Source: Leclercia adecarboxylata (GTDB lineage Bacteria > Pseudomonadota > Gammaproteobacteria > Enterobacterales > Enterobacteriaceae). From it: a stretch of DNA of 64,000 nucleotides. How positions within the stretch are numbered: the stretch's first letter is position 1; every line of letters begins with the position of its first letter. This document shows positions 32,394 to 43,786 of this stretch, piece by piece. The stretch spans positions 3,100,001 through 3,164,000 of the forward strand of contig NZ_CP098325.1 of assembly GCF_023639785.1 (NCBI RefSeq), read 5' to 3'. Position numbers and translations under genes: made by a program. The notes below the pieces were generated by a model that saw only the letters and a list, made by a program, of their open reading frames with translations, did no database searches and was not told the DNA's origin.

Positions 32394-32792
32394 ATGAATA
32401 AATCTCTGATAGTCGTCTGGCAATACCTGCGCGCGTTCGTCCTGATCTACGCCTGCCTGTACGCAGGTATTTTTCTCGCCTCCCTTCTGCCGATCACCAT
32501 TCCCGGCAGCATTATTGGCATGCTGATTCTGTTTGTGCTGCTTGCGCTGCAAATTCTCCCGGCAAACTGGGTTAAGCCCGGCTGCTCGGTGCTGATCCGC
32601 TATATGGCGCTGCTGTTCGTCCCCATCGGCGTGGGGGTGATGCAGTATTACGATCTGCTGAGCGCGCAGTTTGGTCCGATATTCGTCTCCTGCACCATCA
32701 GTACCCTGGTGGTATTTTTGGTGGTCAGCTGGAGCACGCATCTCGCGCATGGGGAACGTAAAGTGGTTGGGCAGAAAGGACAGAAAAAATGA
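32394..32792 (+). CDS. yohJ: CidA/LrgA-family protein YohJ
   Basis: This 132-aa inner-membrane protein with four predicted helices resembles holin-like CidA/LrgA (UPF0299). [19 protein letters not shown] and the [12 protein letters not shown] segment are diagnostic. The start [15 protein letters not shown] was chosen to match E. coli. It overlaps yohK by 4 bp (ATGA). In E. coli the pair has been linked to transport of small carboxylates and pyrimidine metabolites; the role here is not shown. Confidence 0.94.
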   Translation: MNKSLIVVWQYLRAFVLIYACLYAGIFLASLLPITIPGSIIGMLILFVLLALQILPANWVKPGCSVLIRYMALLFVPIGVGVMQYYDLLSAQFGPIFVSCTISTLVVFLVVSWSTHLAHGERKVVGQKGQKK

Positions 32793-33484
32793 TGGCGAAT
32801 ATCTGGTGGTCCCTGCCGCTGACCCTCGCGGTATTCTTCGCCGCCCGCAAGCTGGCGGTGCGCCTGAAGTTCCCCCTTCTCAACCCGCTGCTGGTGGCGA
32901 TGGTGGTGATCATTCCTTTCCTGCTGGTGACCGGCATCCCCTACGCGCACTATTTCCAGGGCAGCAAAGTCCTTAACGACCTGCTCCAGCCTGCGGTGGT
33001 GGCGCTGGCGTTTCCGCTGTATGAACAGCTGCACCAGATCCGTGCCCGGTGGAAATCCATTATCACCATCTGTCTGGTCGGTAGCGTGGTGGCGATGATC
33101 ACCGGCACGTCGGTGGCGCTGCTGATGGGCGCAACGCCGGAAATTGCGGCCTCCATTTTACCCAAATCCGTCACCACCCCGATCGCGATGGCGGTGGGCG
33201 GCAGCCTCGGCGGCATTCCGGCGATCAGCGCCGTATGCGTGATTTATGTCGGTATTCTGGGAGCGGTATTAGGCCATACGCTGCTGAATGCCATGCGCAT
33301 TCGCACTAAATCAGCCCGCGGTCTGGCGATGGGTACCGCCTCGCATGCCCTCGGCACCGCCCGCTGCGCGGAGCTGGACTATCAGGAAGGGGCATTCAGT
33401 TCTCTGGCGCTGGTGATCTGCGGAATTTTAACCTCGCTGATCGCGCCGTTCCTGTTCCCGATTATTCTGGCGGTAGTGGGCTAA
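32789..33484 (+). CDS. yohK: CidB/LrgB-family protein YohK
   Basis: This 231-aa multi-span inner-membrane partner of YohJ has the LrgB core ([29 protein letters not shown] and [12 protein letters not shown]). It is coupled to yohJ by overlapping start and stop. The position just before cdd is conserved in E. coli. Confidence 0.94.
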   Translation: MMANIWWSLPLTLAVFFAARKLAVRLKFPLLNPLLVAMVVIIPFLLVTGIPYAHYFQGSKVLNDLLQPAVVALAFPLYEQLHQIRARWKSIITICLVGSVVAMITGTSVALLMGATPEIAASILPKSVTTPIAMAVGGSLGGIPAISAVCVIYVGILGAVLGHTLLNAMRIRTKSARGLAMGTASHALGTARCAELDYQEGAFSSLALVICGILTSLIAPFLFPIILAVVG

Positions 33485-33588
33485 AATTTGCGACGCGTCG
33501 CGCATTTTTCATTTGAGTTTCATAAGTTGCACACATAATGAGATCTAAGTCACATATAAAGCCCCAACGGCTCCGTACACTACTGATC
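33485..33588 (+). promoter_or_regulatory. cdd: cdd promoter with two CRP-like sites
   Basis: The site TGAGATCTAAGTCACA (33539-33554) fits the CRP consensus in 7 of 10 core bases. It is centred 41.5 bp before a start at about 33588, with a -10 at TACACT (33576-33581). A second element, TGCGACGCGTCGCGCA (33489-33504), contains a perfect 12-bp palindrome and matches the upstream CRP2 position of E. coli cdd. The spacer, where CytR binds in E. coli, contains GTTGCAC. Confidence 0.8.
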
Positions 33589-33612
33589 CATTAACCTTTA
33601 TGAGGCAACGCC

Positions 33613-34497
33613 ATGCATCCACGTTTTCATTCCGCTTTCGCTCAGCTTGCAGAGAATTTGCAGTCAGCCCTGGCCCCGGTTCTGGCGGATGCACACTTCC
33701 CCGCCCTGCTGACGGCTGAACAGGTCGCCGGGCTGAAACGTGCCACGGATCTGGATGATGACGCGCTGGCCTTTGCGCTTCTGCCCCTGGCGGCCGCCTG
33801 CGCCCGTGCCGACCTTTCTCATTTCAACGTTGGCGCCATCGCGCGCGGCGTGAGCGGCACCTGGTACTTCGGCGGCAATATGGAATTTCTCGGTGCCACC
33901 ATGCAGCAGACCGTTCACGCCGAGCAGAGCGCCATCAGCCACGCCTGGCTGCGCGGTGAAAAATCCCTGCAGGCAATCACCGTCAATTACACCCCGTGCG
34001 GTCACTGCCGTCAGTTTATGAACGAGCTCAACAGTGGTTTAGAGCTGCGTATCAACCTGCCGGGTCGCGCCCCGCATACGCTGGCGGACTACCTGCCGGA
34101 TGCGTTCGGACCAAAAGATCTTGAGATTAAGTCGCTGCTGATGGATGAGCAGGACCATGGTTACGCCGTAAGCGGAGACGAACTGGCCCGGGCCGCCATT
34201 CTTGCCGCCAATAAGGCACACACGCCGTACAGCAACGCGCCAAGCGGCGTGGCGCTGGAGTGCCGTGACGGGCGATTCTTTACCGGCAGCTATGCCGAAA
34301 ATGCCGCCTTCAACCCGACGCTGCCGCCGTTGCAGGGTGCGCTAAACCTCCTCAGCCTTAACGGTTACGACTATCCGGATATTCAGCGCGCCATTCTGGC
34401 GGAAAAGGCCGATGCGCCGCTGATCCAGTGGGATGCTACCGCAGCCACGCTGCGCGCCCTGGGGTGCACCAGCATCGATCGCGTATTGCTGGCGTAA
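33613..34497 (+). CDS. cdd: cytidine deaminase
   Basis: This 294-aa dimeric zinc enzyme deaminates cytidine and deoxycytidine in pyrimidine salvage. The active-site motifs are HAE at 102-104 (catalytic Glu104) and PCGHC, with zinc ligands His102, Cys129 and Cys132. A second, catalytically inactive deaminase-like domain fills the C-terminal half, as in E. coli Cdd. Regulation by CRP and CytR is supported by the upstream sites. Confidence 0.97.
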   Translation: MHPRFHSAFAQLAENLQSALAPVLADAHFPALLTAEQVAGLKRATDLDDDALAFALLPLAAACARADLSHFNVGAIARGVSGTWYFGGNMEFLGATMQQTVHAEQSAISHAWLRGEKSLQAITVNYTPCGHCRQFMNELNSGLELRINLPGRAPHTLADYLPDAFGPKDLEIKSLLMDEQDHGYAVSGDELARAAILAANKAHTPYSNAPSGVALECRDGRFFTGSYAENAAFNPTLPPLQGALNLLSLNGYDYPDIQRAILAEKADAPLIQWDATAATLRALGCTSIDRVLLA

Positions 34498-34583
34498 GTC
34501 TCTGATGCGGGCAGCAATGCCCGCACAACTGATGAAATTCCCCCCAATTAAACCGCCGTTTCTTGCGCTTACCAGACGGGTAA

Positions 34584-35339
<756 letters not shown>

Positions 35340-35343
35340 CCCC

Positions 35344-35423
35344 CGCCGGGTGGAGGCTTCGCCTTACCCGGCCTATAACATCTGCCGTACCGTAGGCCCG
35401 TGCAAGCGCAGCGCCGCCGGGCA
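35344..35423. repeat. BIME: paired REP palindromes
   Basis: Two inverted REP units lie between convergent sanA and mglC (GCCGGGTGGAGGCTTCGCCT and GCAAGCGCAGCGCCGCCGGG). Confidence 0.88.
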
Positions 35424-35454
35424 CAAAAAAACCCGCACAAGGCGGGTTTTTTGT
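35424..35454. terminator. bidirectional terminator between sanA and mglC
   Basis: Stem AACCCGC / GCGGGTT has seven A on the left and six T on the right, so it can end both convergent transcripts. Confidence 0.9.
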
Positions 35455-35465
35455 GAACCTTAATC

Positions 35466-36476
35466 TTACTTCTTACGCGCGTACTTCAGTGAGTCCAGCG
35501 CCACGGCGAAGATAATGATCGCGCCTTTGATGATGTACTGCCAGTACGGGTTCACGCCGATATAGGTCAGACCGTAGTTGATCACGGTGAAGATGATCAC
35601 ACCGGTTACCACACCCAGCACGGTACCCACACCACCGCTGAACGACACGCCACCTACCACGCACGCGGCGATGGCATCCAGTTCATACATAAAGCCGAGG
35701 TTGTTAGTGGCGGAACCGATACGACCCGCTTCCAGCAGACCACCGAACGCGTAGAACACGCCGGACAGGGCATAGATAACCAGCAGGTTCAGGGCAACGT
35801 TAACCCCGGAGACTTTTGCCGCTTCCGGGTTACCACCGATGGCGAAGATGTTCTTACCGAAGCGGGTTTTGTTCCACAGGATCCAGACGAACGCCACCGC
35901 AATCAGCGCGTAGAAGGTGATGTACGACAGGCGGAAACTGCCCATCGCGATAAAGCCCTGCGTAAAGGTCGAGAAACCGCTATCGAAACCGGAAATCGGT
36001 GATGCGCCCACGAAGTCGTAGTACAGGGAGTTAATACCGTAAACGATGATCATCGTGCCCAGAGTGGTGATAAACGGCGTGACGTTCAGGTACGCGATGA
36101 TGATGCCGTTGATCAGGCCGATGATAGCGCCAATGGCGCAGACAATCAGGATCACCAGGAAGATTGGCATGGTTGCCATCTCCGGGAACACCTTGTTGGC
36201 GTTTTCCATCGACTGCAGGAGCGTAGCCGCAACAACCGCCGCCAGACCAACCTGACGCCCGGCTGACAGGTCAGTACCCTGGGTGACAATCAGACCCGCC
36301 ACGCCCAGGGCAATAATAATACGCACCGAAGACTGGGTCAGAATGTTACTTAAGTTCAGCAGACTTAAGAATGTTGGATCCTGGAAAATAATAATGGCCA
36401 GCAAGACTAAAAGAACAACGTAAATACCGCCTTCTTTCAGATAAGTAAGAAAACTTTTCTTATTTAACGCACTCAT
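35466..36476 (-). CDS. mglC: galactose/methyl-galactoside ABC permease MglC
   Basis: This 336-aa inner-membrane permease of the BPD_transp_2 family is almost identical to E. coli MglC. The motif FAIGGNPEAAKVSGVNV is the ATPase-contact loop of sugar ABC permeases. It is the last gene of mglBAC, 15 bp after mglA. Confidence 0.97.
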   Translation of the reverse strand: MSALNKKSFLTYLKEGGIYVVLLVLLAIIIFQDPTFLSLLNLSNILTQSSVRIIIALGVAGLIVTQGTDLSAGRQVGLAAVVAATLLQSMENANKVFPEMATMPIFLVILIVCAIGAIIGLINGIIIAYLNVTPFITTLGTMIIVYGINSLYYDFVGASPISGFDSGFSTFTQGFIAMGSFRLSYITFYALIAVAFVWILWNKTRFGKNIFAIGGNPEAAKVSGVNVALNLLVIYALSGVFYAFGGLLEAGRIGSATNNLGFMYELDAIAACVVGGVSFSGGVGTVLGVVTGVIIFTVINYGLTYIGVNPYWQYIIKGAIIIFAVALDSLKYARKK

Positions 36477-36491
36477 GAGGAGCCCCTGATC

Positions 36492-38012
36492 TTAAAGGTG
36501 CAAAGACGCAAGACGCAAAATTTCGTTTTGCGTTGTCGTTTTGGTGTCAACAATTCCGGCAACGAGACCATTGCTCATAACCAGAATACGATCTGTGATC
36601 CCTAACAATTCCGGCATTTCGGAAGAAATAATAATAATCCCTTTATCTTTCTTGGCTAATTCAGCAATCAACTGATAGATTTCAAATTTTGCACCAACAT
36701 CGATACCGCGGGTGGGTTCATCCAGCATCAGAATTTCAGGCTGGGTTAACAACCAGCGTCCAATAATAACCTTCTGCTGGTTACCACCGGAGAGCGAGCC
36801 AATCTGCGTGCGATGTCCTGGGGTTTTTACGCGCATGGAGTCAATTACCCACTGGGTATCGCTCTTCATACGGGAATTGTCCAGCAGACCGATTTTGTTT
36901 TTGTAATTATGGATATTAGAAATTAAGGAGTTAAAGTTAATATCCAGATACGCATAAATACCGGTCGAGCGGCGCTCTTCCGTTACCAGCGCAAAGCCGT
37001 GGTTAATGGCTTCGTTGGCGTTGTGGTTATTAATCTTCTTCCCGTGCAGGGTGATCGTCCCGCCCGATTTCTCGCGAATACCAAACAACGTTTCGACGAT
37101 ATCGGTACGCTTGGCCCCCACCAGACCGGCAATGCCAAGGATCTCCCCTTTATGCAGATCGAAGGAGATATCGCGGATAGAGGGCTGGCGCAACGACGTA
37201 AGGTTGCGGACTTCCAGAATCACTTCGCCCGGCTTGTTCTCTTTGTTCGGGAAACGCTGGTTCAGGGAGCGGCCAACCATCATGGCGATGATCTTGTCCA
37301 TGTCCAGCCCTTCCAGCGGCTGGGTGGCAATCCACTGGCCGTCGCGCAGCACCGTGATTTCATCGCACAGCTGGAAGATCTCTTCCATTTTGTGAGAGAT
37401 ATAAACGATGCCGCAACCGCGGTCTTTCAGCTTACGGATAATAGTGAACAGATGGTTCACCTCTTTCTCCGTTAATGAAGACGTTGGCTCATCCATAATA
37501 ACGATTTTGGCGTTATAGGAGAATGCCTTGGCGATTTCGATCATCTGCATCTGTGAAACAGATAAGGTACCGACGCGCGCGCGCGGATCGATATCAATAT
37601 CCAGTTCATCAAAAATAGCCTTGGTGTCACGATACATTTTGTCCTGATCGACAAATACGCCTTTGGTCGGATAACGACCCAGCCACATATTGTCCATAAC
37701 AGAACGCTGAAGTACCAGGTTAAGCTCCTGGTGAACCATCGAAATACCGTTTTCCAGTGCCTCTTTAGCGGAATGGAAATCGATCTCTTTCCCCTGAAAA
37801 AGAATGCTGCCAGAATCTTTTTGATAGATCCCAAATAAGCATTTCAATAACGTTGATTTACCCGCACCGTTCTCCCCCATTAATGCATGAATGGAGTGAG
37901 GCCGTACTTTTAAATTAACATTATCCAGTGCTTTAACACCGGGAAAAGACTTGTTGATACCGCTCATTTCCAACAAGTATTCACCGGACGACTGAGTCGT
38001 TGTGCTGACCAT
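36492..38012 (-). CDS. mglA: galactose/methyl-galactoside ABC ATP-binding protein MglA
   Basis: This 506-aa protein has two fused ABC cassettes. The first has Walker [10 protein letters not shown] (46-54) and signature [14 protein letters not shown]. The second has a degenerate Walker A (GLVGAKRTD) but a full signature [15 protein letters not shown] and Walker [13 protein letters not shown], as is usual for sugar importers of this family. Confidence 0.97.
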   Translation of the reverse strand: MVSTTTQSSGEYLLEMSGINKSFPGVKALDNVNLKVRPHSIHALMGENGAGKSTLLKCLFGIYQKDSGSILFQGKEIDFHSAKEALENGISMVHQELNLVLQRSVMDNMWLGRYPTKGVFVDQDKMYRDTKAIFDELDIDIDPRARVGTLSVSQMQMIEIAKAFSYNAKIVIMDEPTSSLTEKEVNHLFTIIRKLKDRGCGIVYISHKMEEIFQLCDEITVLRDGQWIATQPLEGLDMDKIIAMMVGRSLNQRFPNKENKPGEVILEVRNLTSLRQPSIRDISFDLHKGEILGIAGLVGAKRTDIVETLFGIREKSGGTITLHGKKINNHNANEAINHGFALVTEERRSTGIYAYLDINFNSLISNIHNYKNKIGLLDNSRMKSDTQWVIDSMRVKTPGHRTQIGSLSGGNQQKVIIGRWLLTQPEILMLDEPTRGIDVGAKFEIYQLIAELAKKDKGIIIISSEMPELLGITDRILVMSNGLVAGIVDTKTTTQNEILRLASLHL

Positions 38013-38047
38013 AATTATACCTTCTCGGCCTCGCGTCGCGTGATAAA

Positions 38048-38068
38048 AGGGCGCAGAAACTGCGCCCA
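38048..38068 (-). promoter_or_regulatory. stem-loop between mglB and mglA
   Basis: GGGCGCAG and CTGCGCCC form an 8-bp stem in the 71-bp mglB-mglA gap. Such intercistronic hairpins protect the 3' end of the binding-protein message and lower downstream expression; this role is inferred. Confidence 0.75.
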
Positions 38069-38083
38069 GTGGAATGCAATAAC

Positions 38084-39082
38084 TTATTTACCGGTGAACT
38101 GCGCCAGGTTTTCCTGATCTACGCCAACGTAGGGAACGCGAACAACTTTATTTTCGATTTTCCAGTTAGTACCGTCAGCAGCGCCTTTGCCTTCTGCCAG
38201 GTTTTTCGCCAGATCGAAGGTAGCTTTCGCCTGATTGTTAGCATCGTTCAGCACGGTACCGGCCATTGCGCCAGATTTAACCAGTGCCAGGGCCTCAGGC
38301 AGGGCATCAACACCAAATACCGGGATAGAAGATTTGTTGTGTGCTTTCAGTGCTTCTACCGCGCCCATTGCCATCGCATCGTTGTTAGCGATAACCACTT
38401 CGATTTTGTTAGCGTTCGGACCAGACAGCCATGCGTCCATCTTGTCTTTCGCCTGAGCGGTATCCCACATGGCGGTATCTAATGCCAGCTGCTGGGTTTT
38501 CAGACCCTTGTCGTTCAGCTCTTTGATAACGTAGGTGGTACGTGCTTCAGCGTCCGGGTGGCCTGGCTCGCCTTTCAGCAGTACGAACTGAACCTGACCA
38601 TCTTTGTTCAGATCCCAGTTCGGGTTAGCCGCCCAGTGTTTAGCAATCAGGTCGCCCTGAATAATGCCGGATTCTTTGGAGTCAGTACCGACGTAGAAGG
38701 CTTTGTCGTAGCTGTCCAGCGCTTTACGGGAAGGTTCTTTGTTGAAGAACACCACTGGCACGTTCTGGCCACGTGCTTTCTCAATGACGGTACCCGCAGC
38801 AGCCGGGTCAACCAGGTTGATTGCCAGTGCTTTCACGCCTTTTGCCAGCAGAACGTCGATCTGGTCGTTCTGTTTGGACTGGTCATTCTGGGAGTCATTC
38901 ATCAGCAGCTGTACGTCTGGTGCGCCTTTACCCTCTTTCTCGATGGCCTTACGCACAACAGACATGAAGTTGTCGTCATACTTATAGATAGTCACACCAA
39001 TACGGCTATCTGCAGCGTGCGCGGTGGCACCGAAAAGCATGCTTGCCATAAGAGCAGACAGAGTCAACACCTTCTTATTCAT
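38084..39082 (-). CDS. mglB: D-galactose/D-glucose-binding periplasmic protein MglB
   Basis: This 332-aa binding protein delivers galactose and glucose to MglAC and is also a chemotaxis ligand for Trg. The signal peptide ends at AHA (21-23). The EF-hand-like calcium loop [10 protein letters not shown] and the sugar-site segments ([21 protein letters not shown]) are intact. The start [12 protein letters not shown] was taken at 39082. Confidence 0.97.
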   Translation of the reverse strand: MNKKVLTLSALMASMLFGATAHAADSRIGVTIYKYDDNFMSVVRKAIEKEGKGAPDVQLLMNDSQNDQSKQNDQIDVLLAKGVKALAINLVDPAAAGTVIEKARGQNVPVVFFNKEPSRKALDSYDKAFYVGTDSKESGIIQGDLIAKHWAANPNWDLNKDGQVQFVLLKGEPGHPDAEARTTYVIKELNDKGLKTQQLALDTAMWDTAQAKDKMDAWLSGPNANKIEVVIANNDAMAMGAVEALKAHNKSSIPVFGVDALPEALALVKSGAMAGTVLNDANNQAKATFDLAKNLAEGKGAADGTNWKIENKVVRVPYVGVDQENLAQFTGK

Positions 39083-39293
39083 GATATCTCCGATTTTTAT
39101 GCAGGGTAGTTCGTGTGAATAAGGCTCGGCGGGCACATGTTAAAGAAACGTTACTGCCGGCCGAAGTCCACTTATAAAATTTCTATCTTCCTTGGTCGGT
39201 AACGCTCCAGAATGCGTTTTTTTGGATGTTTAACGGACCGTAGCTATAGTCAAAGTGATTAATCACCGTTACATAGCGTTTCAGTTGCTAAAA

Positions 39294-39361
39294 CGCTGAC
39301 ATCATAGACAGCGCATTGTTAAGTTACTGTGAAATTACTCACAAATTGAAAACGGTTACAT
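39294..39361 (-). promoter_or_regulatory. mglB: mglBAC promoter with CRP site and Gal operator
   Basis: A perfect CRP site TGTGA-AATTAC-TCACA (39328-39343) is centred about 41.5 bp upstream of the start expected from the -10 TATGAT (39301-39306, minus strand). This is a class II CRP promoter. A gal-type operator, TTGAAAACGGTTACAT (39346-39361), abuts it and is the probable GalS/GalR site. Confidence 0.9.
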
Positions 39362-39373
39362 CACGACGAATTA

Positions 39374-40396
39374 TTAGTTAGTGATCGGAGCCACAATTTG
39401 CCGAATGGCAACCGAGTGGCGACGCACTAAAGTCGGCATGAAACAGTGTGTTGCGTCGATATCCAGCTTGCCGGCAGCCCCCTGTAACGCCAGTTCTGTG
39501 GCCAGCCGCGCCATAGAGGCGATGGGATAGCGAACCGTTGTCAGCTGAGGGTCCGTGTAACGGGCGATCGGGATATCATCGAAACCAATCAGTGACAGAT
39601 GCTGCGGCACCGCAATGCCGTTGTCTTTCAGCGCCGTGAGCGCACCCGCGGCCATGCTGTCGTTATAGGCAAAGACCGCGGTCAGCTGCAGGTTACGTCC
39701 GAGCAGCTCTACCATCGCCGCTTCCCCGCCCTGCATGTCCGGCGCGCCGGTGCCAATCCAGCTTTCCGAGGCCGTAATGCCCTGTTCCAGCATGGCTTTC
39801 TGCCAGCCCTCCCGGCGCATGTCGTCATCCTCAATGCGGTGGCTGGAGGCCAGATAGCCGATGCGCTGATGGCCGTTGTTCATCAGCATTCGCGTCGCCA
39901 TCATCGCGCCGCTGACGTTATCGAGGCAGACGCAGCGGTGGGCGTAGCCAGGGACGATGCGGTTAATCAACACCATGCCGGGGATCTGCTCCATCAGGGC
40001 GGAAAGCTCTTCATCGCTTAACGCTTTTGAGTGCACGATCAGGGCGTTACAGCGCTGGCGAATCAACACCTCTATGGCGTTGCGCTCCTTTTCCGCTTCG
40101 TGATAGCTGTTGCCGATCAGCACATATTTGTTGTGCTCCTGAGCGACCATATCCACGGCTTTTACCAGCGCACCAAAGAAGGCATCCGACACATCCATCA
40201 CCACCACGCCGATGGTATCGCTGACCTGCGTCGCCAGCGCCTGGGCGTTCGCATTCGGCCGGTAACCCAGCGCCGTGACGGCTTTCATCACGCACTCACG
40301 CGTTTCCGGACTGACCAGCGCGCTGTTATTAAGCACCCGGGAAACGGTGGCGACAGAAACGCCCGCCTGACGCGCGACGTCACGAATGGTGATCAT
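39374..40396 (-). CDS. galS: galactose isorepressor GalS (LacI family)
   Basis: This 340-aa repressor has an N-terminal LacI helix-turn-helix ([22 protein letters not shown]) and a periplasmic-binding-protein-like sensor domain. It controls mglBAC in response to galactose. The chosen ATG follows GGGTGGTG; a GTG three codons upstream is possible. The C-terminus is about 6 residues shorter than E. coli GalS. Confidence 0.95.
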   Translation of the reverse strand: MITIRDVARQAGVSVATVSRVLNNSALVSPETRECVMKAVTALGYRPNANAQALATQVSDTIGVVVMDVSDAFFGALVKAVDMVAQEHNKYVLIGNSYHEAEKERNAIEVLIRQRCNALIVHSKALSDEELSALMEQIPGMVLINRIVPGYAHRCVCLDNVSGAMMATRMLMNNGHQRIGYLASSHRIEDDDMRREGWQKAMLEQGITASESWIGTGAPDMQGGEAAMVELLGRNLQLTAVFAYNDSMAAGALTALKDNGIAVPQHLSLIGFDDIPIARYTDPQLTTVRYPIASMARLATELALQGAAGKLDIDATHCFMPTLVRRHSVAIRQIVAPITN

Positions 40397-40505
40397 ATTC
40401 ACCACCCTTATTTAGATTGCAGCAACTCACAGACACCCCCTGTGTTTAGCAAGGTGACTATTCTGGCAGCGAGAAGAGGAGGACTACGTGAAGAAGGTCA
40501 CAAGG

Positions 40506-40553
40506 ATGAAAACGGTTACATCCGTTTTGTTAATGATTGTGATCCAGATCGTT
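40506..40553 (-). promoter_or_regulatory. galS: galS promoter region: Gal operator and possible CRP half-site
   Basis: ATGAAAACGGTTACAT (40506-40521) shares a 15-base core with the mglB operator, implying GalS autoregulation. TGTGATCCAGATCGTT (40538-40553) has one good CRP half-site. It lies between galS and yeiB. Confidence 0.75.
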
Positions 40554-41709
40554 ATCCGGATGTATTACCTGATGAAACCCCTGACGCACGCGCGGTCAAT
40601 TGACGCCACAGCCATTCCAGCGGCCCCTGGCGGAAATGACGCAGCCAGAGCACGGAGAAAAGGATATTCACCAGCCAGATGGGCAGTACGAAGCCCAGCA
40701 GCTGCAGGCGGTCGAATTTCATAAATAAGCCGAGATGATAGAACAGCGTGGTGCAGATCAGCGTCTGCAAAATATAGTTGCTCAGCGCCATGCGCCCCAC
40801 GCAGGCCACCGCCATCACCAGCCTGAACCGGCAGAGCTGCGGCCAGAAACCGTATATCAGCGCGGCATAGCCAATGGTCTGGAACGGGGCGCTCAGCTCG
40901 CGCGGCGCCTGCAGCAGGAAGGCGCACCAGCGATAATCCCAGCCCACATACCACTGGGCGATCACCGCCGGGAGGTTAATAGCCAGCCCCACCAGCACCA
41001 GCCACATCCCGGTACGCCGGTAGTGGCGCTGGCTGAACTCGCCCTTCAGCCAGCCGGTACGCATCAGCGCGGCGCCGATCAGCATCATGCCTGCCAGCTG
41101 CCAGCCATACTGCGCCCCAAGGGCCAGCAGACTGTTGCCAATCATATCCGCCCGGTTGCTGATGGCCTCCATACCGCCGCCCACCTTCCAGTACTGCTCA
41201 TACTGGAGATTCGCCGCATCCGGCACCCAGGAGCGGTTGGTCGACCCGCCTGAAATAACCCCCAGCAGCAGCAAAATGGCCACGCCGATCGCGAACAGCA
41301 CTACGCCGGTGTTAAAGAGATTTTTCACATCATGCGCGTCGCGGATGATGCGCCAGCAGATCAGCCCCACCAGCCCGTAGGCCAGCAGAATGTCGCCATC
41401 CCAGAACAGCAGCCCATGGATAAAGCCGAACAGCACCAGCAGAGAGAGCCGGGCCTGGATCCAGCCTTTACCGCGTTTCAGTAACAGCTGAAGGCCAGCG
41501 CCGAACAGCAGCGCAAACAGAGTGAGGAATTTGACCTGCGCAAAGAGATCCAGCCCAGCCCATGTCCAGGCGTCGCGGAGGGTGATATCGCCATACCAGG
41601 CGGGATTGAGGTAAGCGGCCTTCGGCAAACCGAAGCCGCTTATATTCAGCAGCAGGATACCCAGAATAGCGACGCCACGAACGAAATCCAGCGTGACATT
41701 TCTTTCCAT
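40552..41709 (-). CDS. yeiB: DUF418 membrane protein YeiB
   Basis: This 385-aa protein with about ten predicted membrane segments matches E. coli YeiB (start MERNVTLDFVRGVAILGILLLNISGFGLPKAAY). The C-terminal DUF418 domain contains GRMALSNYILQT. It is 17 bp downstream of folE, with which it is probably cotranscribed. Function unknown. Confidence 0.94.
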   Translation of the reverse strand: MERNVTLDFVRGVAILGILLLNISGFGLPKAAYLNPAWYGDITLRDAWTWAGLDLFAQVKFLTLFALLFGAGLQLLLKRGKGWIQARLSLLVLFGFIHGLLFWDGDILLAYGLVGLICWRIIRDAHDVKNLFNTGVVLFAIGVAILLLLGVISGGSTNRSWVPDAANLQYEQYWKVGGGMEAISNRADMIGNSLLALGAQYGWQLAGMMLIGAALMRTGWLKGEFSQRHYRRTGMWLVLVGLAINLPAVIAQWYVGWDYRWCAFLLQAPRELSAPFQTIGYAALIYGFWPQLCRFRLVMAVACVGRMALSNYILQTLICTTLFYHLGLFMKFDRLQLLGFVLPIWLVNILFSVLWLRHFRQGPLEWLWRQLTARASGVSSGNTSG

Positions 41710-41726
41710 GTACCCTGCCCTGACGA

Positions 41727-42395
41727 TTAGCTAACGTGACGGACGGCGCGCAGGAACTCCTGGCGGGTATTCTGGCTCGATTTGAACAGACCGCCCAGCG
41801 AGGTGGTGGTGGTGGCGCTGGTCGCATCACGAATACCGCGCGCTTTCACGCAGTAATGCACTGCATCAATCGATACCGCCACGTTGTTAGTGCCAAGCAG
41901 CGTTTGCAGCGCGATAAGGATCTGCTGGGTCAAACGCTCCTGCACCTGCGGACGCTGGGCAAAGAACTGCACGATACGGTTGATTTTCGACAGACCAATC
42001 ACCGCATCTTTCGGGATGTAGGCCACGGTCGCTTTACCGTCGATGGTAACAAAGTGATGCTCGCAGGTGCTGGTCAGGGTGATATCGCGCACCGTTACCA
42101 TCTCATCGACCTTCATCTTGTTTTCGATGACGGTGATTTTCGGGAAATTGGCGTAATCAAGGCCGGAGAAAATCTCATCGACATACATTTTGGCGATGCG
42201 ACGTGGGGTCTCCATCAGACTGTCATCACTCAAATCGAGATTGAGCAGCTGCATGATTTCGGTCATGTGCCCGGAAATAAGACGTTTACGTGTTTCGTTG
42301 TCCATCTCCTGAACCGGTGGGCGCAGCGGCGTTTCAAGGCCGTGTGCTACCAGCGCTTCATGGACAAGGGCAGCTTCTTTACTCATTGATGACAT
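41727..42395 (-). CDS. folE: GTP cyclohydrolase I
   Basis: This 222-aa decameric zinc enzyme converts GTP to 7,8-dihydroneopterin triphosphate, the first step of folate synthesis. Zinc ligands fall at Cys111, His113/His114 (TSTCEHHF) and Cys182 (HYCVKARG). The length is that of E. coli FolE. Confidence 0.97.
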   Translation of the reverse strand: MSSMSKEAALVHEALVAHGLETPLRPPVQEMDNETRKRLISGHMTEIMQLLNLDLSDDSLMETPRRIAKMYVDEIFSGLDYANFPKITVIENKMKVDEMVTVRDITLTSTCEHHFVTIDGKATVAYIPKDAVIGLSKINRIVQFFAQRPQVQERLTQQILIALQTLLGTNNVAVSIDAVHYCVKARGIRDATSATTTTSLGGLFKSSQNTRQEFLRAVRHVS

Positions 42396-42512
42396 TCTTT
42401 TCTCCTGCAGGTGTGGCGCTCTTCTGCCCTCCGTGGGGCAAAATGTGCACTCATTGTGCGCGAGGCGGCGAGCATAATCCAGTATTCACCGCGATAATTA
42501 TTCCAATTGCCG

Positions 42513-43646
42513 TTACCTTTCAACCTGACGCTGCCAGACCAGTCCGCCCGCAATAAACAATGCGATACCGGCAAGGCCCAGCGCGGGCTCAAGCTGATGG
42601 GTAAGCCAGCTCGACAGTGCCGAGGTCATCGGGCCAATCAGCTGCCCGACCGCATAGCCGGTGGTGAGTAAACCGGCCATGTAACGCGTGTGATTCGGCG
42701 CCAGCTCGCGCCCGTAAAGCAACGAGAGCTGCACCGCACACAGAAATCCGCCCCCGACCAGCAGCGCACCGGTCACCAGACCGGCCATCCCCGGCATCAG
42801 CCAGGCGGCAATCACGCCCACCGCCTGCAACCAGAGCACCACCGCCAGCCGACGGTGGCTGGTAGAGACGTGGCGCAGGGCAATACTCAGGGCAATCCCC
42901 AGCATCGAGGCGACCCCGAACACCGGCCAGACAAACTGGGCAAAGGCGCTGCCAGGAAAGCGCAGCGCCGCCATCTGCGACAGAAACGTCGCCGGGAGGA
43001 TGTAACCAAACCCGGCGAGGCTGTAGCTCCAGACCAGACGACGCAGATCCCGGGTCAGGGTCAAGGGCTCCGGCGTGGTGCCCGGACGATGCAACTGCCC
43101 GGTGCGCGGCAGGTAGCGGGCCACCAGCGCGACAAGCACCAGCGCCAGCAGGCCGTAAATTTGCCAGGCGGCACTGGCCGACAGCGCCTGGGCCTGGATC
43201 CACACCGCCAGCAGACCGCTTATCGCAATGCCCGCCCCCGGCCCGGCAAACACCGCGGCACTCAGGCCCGGCTTGCCGAAATGGGCCAGCCGCTCGTTGG
43301 TCCAGGCGGCGATGAGCACCATCGACCAGCCGCTCATGCAGCCAATCACAAAGCGCAGAAGCCCGTGGATCACCGCGTTATCCGCCACGGCGGAAAGCAG
43401 GGTCAGCGCCACCGCGCCCGTAATCCCCAGCCATAAACGCCCTTCGACAAACCGGTGCGCGCGCATGGCATCCCATGCCCCGACCAGATAGCCAAGATAG
43501 TTCATTGCCGCCACCAGCCCGGCGCTGGTCAGGGTGAGTTCGCCCGCCGCAATCATCAGCGGCACCTGCGGGGTAAAGGCAAAGCGCCCTATTCCCATCG
43601 CCACCACCAGAACCACAAATCCGCTGAGCGCGATACGCAGCGCCAT
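42513..43646 (-). CDS. MFS transporter of the YbfB/YjiJ family
   Basis: This 377-aa inner-membrane protein with about twelve predicted helices has the family opening MGIGRFAFTPQVPLMIAAG and the central AAMNYLGYLVGAWDA. The substrate is unknown. It is absent between folE and yeiG in E. coli and appears to be an addition in this lineage. TGGAG lies 6 bases upstream of the chosen ATG. Its DNA is GC-rich like the core genes, so recent acquisition is not indicated. Confidence 0.85.
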   Translation of the reverse strand: MALRIALSGFVVLVVAMGIGRFAFTPQVPLMIAAGELTLTSAGLVAAMNYLGYLVGAWDAMRAHRFVEGRLWLGITGAVALTLLSAVADNAVIHGLLRFVIGCMSGWSMVLIAAWTNERLAHFGKPGLSAAVFAGPGAGIAISGLLAVWIQAQALSASAAWQIYGLLALVLVALVARYLPRTGQLHRPGTTPEPLTLTRDLRRLVWSYSLAGFGYILPATFLSQMAALRFPGSAFAQFVWPVFGVASMLGIALSIALRHVSTSHRRLAVVLWLQAVGVIAAWLMPGMAGLVTGALLVGGGFLCAVQLSLLYGRELAPNHTRYMAGLLTTGYAVGQLIGPMTSALSSWLTHQLEPALGLAGIALFIAGGLVWQRQVER

Positions 43647-43786
43647 GACCACTCCAGATGTTAAAGTTTCGTAAATTCATGATGCAGGATATGACGTCAA
43701 TGCGGAAGTGAAAGTTACTCACACGTAACTGAATTATCTGTATTATGGCTTTCCTGACCGATATCACCTTTCATAAGGAGCCCTGC

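Noticed and set aside
36492..38012. Damaged second ATPase site in MglA (GLVGAKRTD)
   Set aside because: A degenerate second Walker A is normal for this family of sugar ABC ATPases, so it is not a mutation of interest.
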